16,843 bases of DNA from NCBI GenBank assembly GCA_031549325.1, contig JAVBQA010000053.1, forward strand, positions 1 through 16,843. Reading direction: 5' to 3'. Every line of letters begins with the position of its first letter. Positions within the stretch are counted from its first letter, which is position 1. This document shows positions 12,657-16,843 of the stretch, piece by piece. This DNA is from JAJDGF01 sp031549325 (lineage in GTDB: Bacteria; Bacillota; Clostridia; Christensenellales; Aristaeellaceae). Under the pieces are notes generated by a model, which saw only the letters and a program-made list of their open reading frames with translations, was not told where the DNA came from and did no database searches. Made by a program: the position numbers and the translations under genes.

Positions 12657-13670
12657 TCACTCCTCCTCCGGGTAGGTCATGCGCACATAGCCCGGCACCA
12701 CCCGCGCGCCCGTTCCGTCTCGTTTCATCATCATCGGGGTGATCTCCAACGGATCGTTGTAAAACAGCCACGGCCCGGCCGCTATGCAGCTTGGCAACTC
12801 GCCAATGTGCTCGATCACGGTGGAAATCTGCTTCCCGTCCAGCGAGGTTTTGTGCAGCCCGCGCGGGTTCTCGCCCGCGTACTGGAAATAGGCCGCGTCG
12901 CCGTCCACACACAGCGCGACGGCGTCCTTCAGGATCAGCTGGCGGTCGGAGCCGTCCAGCTTGATCGATTCAAACGCGGGGTTCCAGCCGGACCAGCCCA
13001 GATTGTAATAGATTCTGCCGTCCCGCACGGCGAGCAGCTTAATGCCCCGGCTCCATTTCACCAGCAGTTTCTTGCGCTTTTTTCCGTCCGCCCGCATCCT
13101 GTACAGCACCACGCCGCGGCTCCGTCTGCTCTGCCCGGGCAAGAATTCATAGTTCGTGTAATAAATCCATCCGTCATGCACGGCAAAAGTCCCCACGATG
13201 GCCTTGCTATGATATAACTTCAGCGCATCCTTGTCGGACGCGGGCTTGGTCAGGTCCAGCTTGAAAACGCCGCGCGTGGAATTGTTCAAATGGCCCACCA
13301 AAAAGGCGTCCGTGCCCACAATTTCAAAAAACTCCCATTCGCCTTTTAGTATCCCTTCTGGATCTCCGCCGCCGCCGGCCATGCGGAAAAGGGAATACCG
13401 GTCGGCGCCGCCCTCTTTGCTGTAGTAGAGTGTGTCGCCATCGACAGCCAAGTACAGGAAACTGTCCTCGTTAATCTGTTGGGATCCACTCCCATCCTCG
13501 CGCATCCTGAACATTTTTTCGTTGATTTGATAATAGATCCATCCATCAGCAAGCACATAACCTTGTCCAGACGGGACGGCTTCGGGCGGCTCGGCTGGGG
13601 AGGCCCAGGCCGGGCTTGTCCACGCAACGGCAAACATCAAAACCAGCGCGCCGATTCGCTTCCAGAACAT
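12657..13670 (-). CDS. Secreted beta-propeller-like protein (DUF5050-like)
   Basis: This 337-residue exported protein has a signal peptide (1-23, cleavage after AWA) and then about seven repeats of 35-45 residues. Each opens with a (D)GxxxYY-type strand (GWIYY 43-47, DTLYY 79-83, DGWIYY 166-171, DGRIYY 217-222, GDAAYF 257-262, GPWLFY 299-304). Most close with an L(Y/F)RMRxDG-like turn. This is the pattern of DUF5050 and related YWTD-like propellers common in Clostridia; no enzymatic residues are evident. Role unknown, perhaps ligand binding or wall sensing. The start is ATG 13670 with GGGGG 8 bases upstream. A GTG at 13679 overlaps that site and is rejected. It converges with the deacetylase gene, with 9 bases between stops and no terminator between them. 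Confidence 0.75.
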   Translation of the reverse strand: MFWKRIGALVLMFAVAWTSPAWASPAEPPEAVPSGQGYVLADGWIYYQINEKMFRMREDGSGSQQINEDSFLYLAVDGDTLYYSKEGGADRYSLFRMAGGGGDPEGILKGEWEFFEIVGTDAFLVGHLNNSTRGVFKLDLTKPASDKDALKLYHSKAIVGTFAVHDGWIYYTNYEFLPGQSRRSRGVVLYRMRADGKKRKKLLVKWSRGIKLLAVRDGRIYYNLGWSGWNPAFESIKLDGSDRQLILKDAVALCVDGDAAYFQYAGENPRGLHKTSLDGKQISTVIEHIGELPSCIAAGPWLFYNDPLEITPMMMKRDGTGARVVPGYVRMTYPEEE

Positions 13671-13700
13671 GGAATTCACCCCCTTGATGGGTTAGATGGA

Positions 13701-13734
13701 AAACCGGCGCGTTCGGTTGCGTTTGCGCCGGTTT
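13701..13734 (-). promoter_or_regulatory. Stem-loop upstream of the propeller gene
   Basis: AAACCGGCGC (13701-13710) and GCGCCGGTTT (13725-13734) form a perfect 10-bp stem with a 14-base loop, about 30 bases upstream of the start at 13670. It probably lies in the 5' untranslated region and could affect stability or translation. No classic riboswitch pattern is visible. Confidence 0.5.
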
Positions 13735-13780
13735 CCGCGCACTCACCGATATTGTTAAGATTTGCCGCTTTTCTTTACAT

Positions 13781-13802
13781 CGGGCGAAATCGCCCGGTTT
13801 TT
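13781..13802 (+). terminator. Plus-strand intrinsic terminator before the leader promoter
   Basis: CGGGCG (13781-13786) and CGCCCG (13791-13796) form a stem, followed by GTTTTT to 13802. No plus-strand gene lies directly upstream. It may stop read-through (antisense to the propeller gene) from entering the leader promoter that begins 4 bases later. Confidence 0.6.
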
Positions 13803-13805
13803 CTA

Positions 13806-13834
13806 TTGCTTTTGGGCAACCGATGGGTTATACT
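13806..13834 (+). promoter_or_regulatory. Sigma-A promoter of the leader-ORF/ABC exporter unit
   Basis: TTGCTT (13806-13811), a 17-base spacer and TATACT (13829-13834). The expected start is near 13841, giving a leader of about 32 bases before the small ORF. No other convincing promoter is visible between here and the ABC gene, so the exporter may depend on read-through of the terminator at 13984-14024. Confidence 0.75.
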
Positions 13835-13872
13835 GGGTGGCGTTGATGTAAATTTCGGAAGGAGGCCTCACG

Positions 13873-13956
13873 ATGAATTGCAAGCACAATGGACTGCGTA
13901 TCCGCTTGGTGAACAATTGCATCGCGCGCCGCCTTTCGCATGGTGAGCACAGCTAG
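13873..13956 (+). CDS. 27-residue leader peptide ORF
   Basis: A small ORF starting MNCKHNGLRIRLVNN and ending RRLSHGEHS, with a perfect GGAGG site 7 bases before ATG. It lies between its own promoter and a strong intrinsic terminator. It has no signal peptide or membrane segment; it is basic with two cysteines. Arg9-Ile10-Arg11 is an R/K-x-R/K triplet, the context at which macrolide-bound ribosomes are known to stall. Codons 16-20 contain CATCGCGCGCC (13920-13930), complementary to the terminator arm. These points favour a regulatory leader peptide over a functional peptide. I do not recognise the peptide itself. An independent small peptide gene or a small RNA remains possible. Confidence 0.65.
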   Translation: MNCKHNGLRIRLVNNCIARRLSHGEHS

Positions 13957-13999
13957 GCAACCTTTGTCTGCCGCTGTCATTCCATCCGGGCGCGCGATG
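13920..13999 (+). promoter_or_regulatory. Candidate antiterminator pairing
   Basis: CATCGCGCGCC (13920-13930, inside the leader ORF) is perfectly complementary over 11 bases to GGCGCGCGATG (13989-13999). The latter is most of the inner 5' arm and part of the loop of the terminator. The two pairings exclude each other. A ribosome stalled with codon 10 in the P site would reach to about 13916, leaving 13920-13930 free. What keeps this arm from pairing in the uninduced state is not clear, because the ORF stop is 24 bases beyond it. Confidence 0.55.
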
Positions 14000-14024
14000 A
14001 ACATTCGCGGCCCGGATCTTTTTT
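13984..14024 (+). terminator. Intrinsic terminator after the leader ORF
   Basis: ATCCGGGC-G-CGCGA (13984-13997) pairs with TCGCG-GCCCGGAT (14005-14017): 13 bp with one bulged G and a 7-base loop. C and TTTTTT (14019-14024) follow. It is among the strongest terminators in the window. It lies 27 bases past the leader stop and 417 bases before the ABC gene. Confidence 0.88.
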
Positions 14025-14029
14025 GTGTC

Positions 14030-14065
14030 ATCGAAAATCTTTGGCTGCGGCCAAATCTTTTCGAT
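14030..14065 (+). other. Long hairpin just after the leader terminator
   Basis: ATCGAAAA (14030-14037) pairs with TTTTCGAT (14058-14065). TTTGGC (14040-14045) pairs with GCCAAA (14050-14055), separated by a symmetric TC/TC internal loop. The loop is TGCG. No T-run follows. It could stabilise the 5' end of the ABC mRNA after read-through. Confidence 0.6.
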
Positions 14066-14123
14066 GAGCGAAAACGCCTCGTCGATCTCCCTGCGGGATC
14101 TCTCCTCGGAAGGGGAACAAAGG

Positions 14124-14191
14124 CAGGATTTCTTGTGAGGCCCCGGCCTCACGGCCAGAAATCCTGTAGGGAAGCGGACACTTGGTCCGCT
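14124..14191 (+). other. Two further hairpins in the ABC gene leader
   Basis: CAGGATTTCT/AGAAATCCTG (14124-14133/14157-14166) encloses TGAGGCC/GGCCTCA (14136-14142/14145-14151). Then AGCGGAC/GTCCGCT (14173-14179/14185-14191). They continue the run of structures between the leader terminator and the exporter gene. Confidence 0.6.
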
Positions 14192-14210
14192 CCTCGGTGG
14201 CGGCAAAGCC

Positions 14211-14376
14211 GCCGCCTGCGGAATGTCTGTGGAGGGCCCCCGCCCTCCACGCCTCCCCCGGAGGGAGGCCGCCTGCGGAATTTCTGTGGAGGGCCCCCGC
14301 CCTCCACGACTCCCGGGGGAGGCCGCCTGCGGAATTTCTGTGGAGAGCCCCGGCCCTCCACGCCTCCCGGGGGGAG
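14211..14376 (+). repeat. Three tandem GC-rich hairpin repeats
   Basis: Units of 54-57 bases begin GCCGCCTGCGGAAT at 14211, 14268 and 14322. Each carries GTGGAGGGC-CCCC-GCCCTCCAC, a perfect 9-bp hairpin in units 1 and 2 and an imperfect one in unit 3. A short CTCCC...GGGAG hairpin follows in each. They lie in the untranslated region before the ABC gene. No gene is apparent between 14025 and 14441. Confidence 0.8.
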
Positions 14377-14441
14377 GGAATGTCCGGGGAGACGGCATCG
14401 ATTGAAAGACCCTCGATTCACAACGGTAAGGATGTGGTCAC

Positions 14442-16253
14442 ATGTTTATTCGCAGAACCAAGATGATGTTTGCCATGATCGCCGAGCAGGGGTCGCGGTA
14501 CGCAACCGCGATCGCCTGCGTGGCGGTGTCGGTGTGCATCGCGATCCTGACGCCGCAGGTGATGCGCGTGCTGATCGACGGCGTGATCGGCGGCAACGCG
14601 CTGACGGGGCTGCCCCGCGCCGTGATCGATTACGTGGGCAGCCCGGGCGGGCGCGCCTTCCTGCAGCAAAACCTGTGGCTGCTGGCGCTCATGATGCTGC
14701 TGCTGAACATCGTGGGCGGCGCTTTCCAGTACCTGCGCGGGCGGCAGACCGCCATCGCCAGCGAGACCATCGCCAAGAACCTGCGCGACCGGCTGTACGC
14801 CCACATCCAGTCGCTGCCCTACAGCGAGCACGTGAAGGCCATGACCGGCGACTGGATTCAGCGCTGCACATCGGACGTGGACACCGTGCGCCACTTTTTG
14901 GCGGCGCAGTTCGTGGAGGTGTTCAAGACGCTGTTCATGGTCGCTTTCGCGCTCTACTTCATGATCAGCATGAACCCGGCGCTGACGCTGGTGTCGATGA
15001 TTCTGGTGCCGCCGCTGTTCTTCTTTGCGTTTCTGTTTTTCAAGTGGGTGCAGAAGCTGTTTCTGGGCTGGGACGAGAGCGAGGGCAAGCTGTCGGCGGT
15101 GCTGCAGGAGAACCTGTCCGGCGTGCGCGTGGTGCGCGCGTTCGCGCGGCAGCAGTTTGAAGTCGAGAAATTTAGGGCCGCCAACGACGACCTGCACAAA
15201 AAGAGCATCAAGCTGTGCGACCTGCTGGCCGTCTACTGGTCGAGCGCCGACCTGCTCAGCATGGTGCAGGTGGCGATCACGCTGGGCGTCGGCGTTGTGA
15301 TGTCCGCCCGGGGCGAGATCCAGGTGGGCGAGCTGACCGCGTTTGTGAGCTACACTTCCATGCTGCTGTGGCCCATCCGCCAGCTGGGGCGCATCCTGTC
15401 GGATTTCGGCAAAAGCCTGGTGTCGGTGGGCCGGCTGGACGAGGTGCTGTGCATCCCCTCCGAGACCGAGGCCAGCGACGTGACCGACGCGCCGCTGGAC
15501 CGGGACATCGAGTTTGACCGGGTGGGGTTCAGCTATGACGGGGGCAAGGTGGTGCTCAGAGACGTTTCCTTCACCGTGAAGCGCGGCCAGACGGTGGCCA
15601 TTCTGGGCTCGACGGGCTCGGGCAAGTCCACCATGATGCTGATGCTGCAGCGGCTGTACGAGCCGCAGCAGGGCGAGATCCGGATTGGCGGCGTGCCCCT
15701 GAACCACATCCGCAAGCACCACCTGCGCAGCCGCGTGGGGCTGATCCTGCAGGAGCCGTTCCTTTACTCGCGCACCGTGAAGAACAACATCGCCATCGCC
15801 AGGGGCGAGACCCCCCAGGAGCTGCTCCGCGAGATCGCCGAGACCGCCCGCGCCCACGAATTCATCACCGAGTTTGAAAACGGCTACGACACGTTGGTGG
15901 GCGAGCGCGGCGTGACGCTGTCCGGCGGCCAGATGCAGCGCGTGGCCATCGCCCGCACGCTGCTGAAGGACAACGACATCCTGATCTTCGACGACTCGCT
16001 GTCGGCGGTGGACACCGAAACCGACGCGCAGATCCGCGAGGCGCTGAAGGCGCGGAACGCGGGCCTGACCACCTTCATCATCAGCCACCGGCTGACCACG
16101 CTGATGGGCGCCGACCTGATCCTGGTGCTCAAGGACGGCGCGATCGCGCAGCAGGGCTCCCATGAGCAGCTGATCGCCCAGGACGGCCTGTACAAGAGGA
16201 TCTACAACATCCAGACCACGCTCGAGGAGGAGCTGGAGGCGGATGCGTCCTAG
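14442..16253 (+). CDS. ABC exporter half-transporter with variant catalytic site
   Basis: A 603-residue membrane-spanning ABC exporter subunit. The transmembrane domain (about 1-330) has six likely helices. The nucleotide-binding domain (about 356-600) has Walker A GSTGSGKST (389-397), Q-loop Gln437, signature LSGGQ (493-497), Walker B ILIFDD (513-518), D-loop SAVD and switch His549 (ISHR). The residue after Walker B, normally the catalytic Glu, is Asp518. Such Asp (FDDSLSAVD) is typical of one half of heterodimeric exporters such as BmrC of BmrCD or TM287 of TM287/288. A partner would usually be adjacent, yet only repeats follow. Substrate unknown; drugs or lipids are possible. Start has AAGGA 9 bases upstream. 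It sits behind an attenuator-like leader and has no promoter of its own that I can see. Confidence 0.93.
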   Translation: MFIRRTKMMFAMIAEQGSRYATAIACVAVSVCIAILTPQVMRVLIDGVIGGNALTGLPRAVIDYVGSPGGRAFLQQNLWLLALMMLLLNIVGGAFQYLRGRQTAIASETIAKNLRDRLYAHIQSLPYSEHVKAMTGDWIQRCTSDVDTVRHFLAAQFVEVFKTLFMVAFALYFMISMNPALTLVSMILVPPLFFFAFLFFKWVQKLFLGWDESEGKLSAVLQENLSGVRVVRAFARQQFEVEKFRAANDDLHKKSIKLCDLLAVYWSSADLLSMVQVAITLGVGVVMSARGEIQVGELTAFVSYTSMLLWPIRQLGRILSDFGKSLVSVGRLDEVLCIPSETEASDVTDAPLDRDIEFDRVGFSYDGGKVVLRDVSFTVKRGQTVAILGSTGSGKSTMMLMLQRLYEPQQGEIRIGGVPLNHIRKHHLRSRVGLILQEPFLYSRTVKNNIAIARGETPQELLREIAETARAHEFITEFENGYDTLVGERGVTLSGGQMQRVAIARTLLKDNDILIFDDSLSAVDTETDAQIREALKARNAGLTTFIISHRLTTLMGADLILVLKDGAIAQQGSHEQLIAQDGLYKRIYNIQTTLEEELEADAS

Positions 16254-16364
16254 CGGGCAAAGCGCCTCTCCCCCGCCCCCCCAGGTCGGCCAGATGCTGT
16301 CCTTTGCCCTGCGGGCGGCCGGATGTTTCACGTTGTTCCCCGGCCCAGCCCGGTGCCGCACTGG

Positions 16365-16639
16365 CTTTGCCCCGTCGGCCAGCCTGAAAATCCGTCCCCC
16401 GGAAATCGGTATTGTCGATTTCCGGTACCGGTTCGGTCGTACCAAAAGCGCTTGAAGGGGGGGCTGGGGGGATCCTGCGCAAGATCCCCCCAGTGCTCTT
16501 TGGTTCTTTCTCACACTTGAGAAAGAACATGTTTAATATATATCTATTTTTCAATAGAAAGAACAAGCTCGATTCATTTTCTTTCATAAAGAAATATAGA
16601 AATCAGTCTATTCCTGTCCTTTCTTCTCCGAGAAAGGAC
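16365..16639 (+). repeat. Hairpin element copy C with companion module
   Basis: The order matches copy B read on the opposite strand: CCGGAAATCG/CGATTTCCGG (16399-16408/16416-16425), CTGGGGGGATC/GATCCCCCCAG (16464-16474/16483-16493), GTTCTTTCTC/GAGAAAGAAC (16503-16512/16519-16528). It then continues like copy A through the AT-rich core to GTCCTTTCT/AGAAAGGAC (16616-16624/16631-16639). The outer right hairpin expected after this is replaced by disordered G/C runs. No gene is seen between the ABC gene and the window end. Confidence 0.8.
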
Positions 16640-16811
16640 CAAAGAAGGGCCGGGGGGGCCCGGCGGGGGGACCCCCCGGGGCCCCCCCCCCCGAGGGTGG
16701 TGGGGCCCCCGCCGCACCACCCCCCCCCCGGGGCCTCCCCCCCACCCATAACCCCCCCCCCCCCAACCTGTTTTTCTTCTGTTGGGGGTCCCGTTGCGGT
16801 CTAACAAACCG
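16640..16811. other. Homopolymer-rich G/C sequence near the contig end
   Basis: Long runs of G or C (up to about 14) alternate with short mixed stretches. The place corresponds to the outer G-run hairpin of the repeat element. It may be a decayed repeat or low-quality assembly. No gene is supported. Confidence 0.5.
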
Positions 16812-16837
16812 CGACGAGGGGGGTCCCAGGGGGGACC
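16812..16837 (-). repeat. Fragment of a further element copy
   Basis: CGACGAGGGGGG-TCC-CAGGGGGGACC is the reverse complement of 279-304 in copy A with one substitution. The preceding AACAAACCG weakly resembles the ACCAAAAG that precedes it there. The window ends inside or just after this fragment. Confidence 0.55.
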
Positions 16838-16843
16838 GACGCC

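Noticed and set aside
13701..13734. Riboswitch in the propeller gene leader
   Set aside because: A single simple stem-loop with no multi-helix core or known aptamer sequence.
13873..13956. The small ORF as a bacteriocin precursor exported by the ABC gene
   Set aside because: There is no double-glycine leader or peptidase domain in the ABC protein, no modification enzymes, and a terminator separates them. The complementarity to the terminator fits a regulatory leader better, though this is not excluded.
14418..16514. Minus-strand 698-codon open frame opposite the ABC exporter gene
   Set aside because: It is antisense to a gene with all ABC motifs, rich in His/Gln/Arg, and extends into repeat copy C.

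Overview
The window looks like a contig from a high-GC member of the Clostridia, probably from an animal gut. Pointers are the strong GGAGG ribosome binding sites, the sigma-A promoters, a proline-threonine stalk on a membrane deacetylase, and many GC-rich intergenic hairpins. I cannot place it more finely. The last 200 bases are homopolymer-rich and may be a poor-quality contig end.

Positions 564-10104, all on the minus strand, form a uronate (pectin or glucuronan breakdown) locus. Transcribed order: an IclR-family regulator with a strong promoter and paired operators, a KDPG aldolase fused to a glyoxalase-like domain, KDG kinase, KduI isomerase, UxaA altronate dehydratase, a KdgF-like cupin, then a TRAP transporter (DctP, DctQ, DctM). 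TRAP would import the uronate. KdgF and KduI process unsaturated uronate, UxaA processes altronate, and both routes meet at KDG. The kinase and aldolase then give pyruvate and glyceraldehyde 3-phosphate. KduD, UxaB and UxaC are not in the window.

Positions 10118-11536 (minus) hold a sugar-phosphate nucleotidyltransferase and an overlapping dCMP-deaminase-like gene, with an exact-consensus promoter and a terminator. Divergent from them is a membrane-anchored polysaccharide deacetylase (plus). It ends 9 bases from the end of a convergent secreted beta-propeller-like protein (minus).

Positions 13806-16253 (plus) are the most interesting part. A promoter, a strong ribosome binding site and a 27-codon ORF are followed by an intrinsic terminator, a chain of hairpins and an ABC exporter half. 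Eleven bases inside the small ORF are perfectly complementary to the 5' arm and loop of the terminator, and an Arg-Ile-Arg triplet lies just upstream. This has the parts of a ribosome-mediated transcription attenuator controlling the exporter. The sequence does not prove that mechanism.

Intergenic DNA is rich in repeats. A MITE-like hairpin element occurs as one full copy (76-289), one solo end (3721-3785) and one copy decaying at the right edge (from 16464), with a fragment at 16812-16837. A 10-unit, 18-bp tandem array (4081-4260) is an amplification of the last six codons of the cupin gene, stop codon included.
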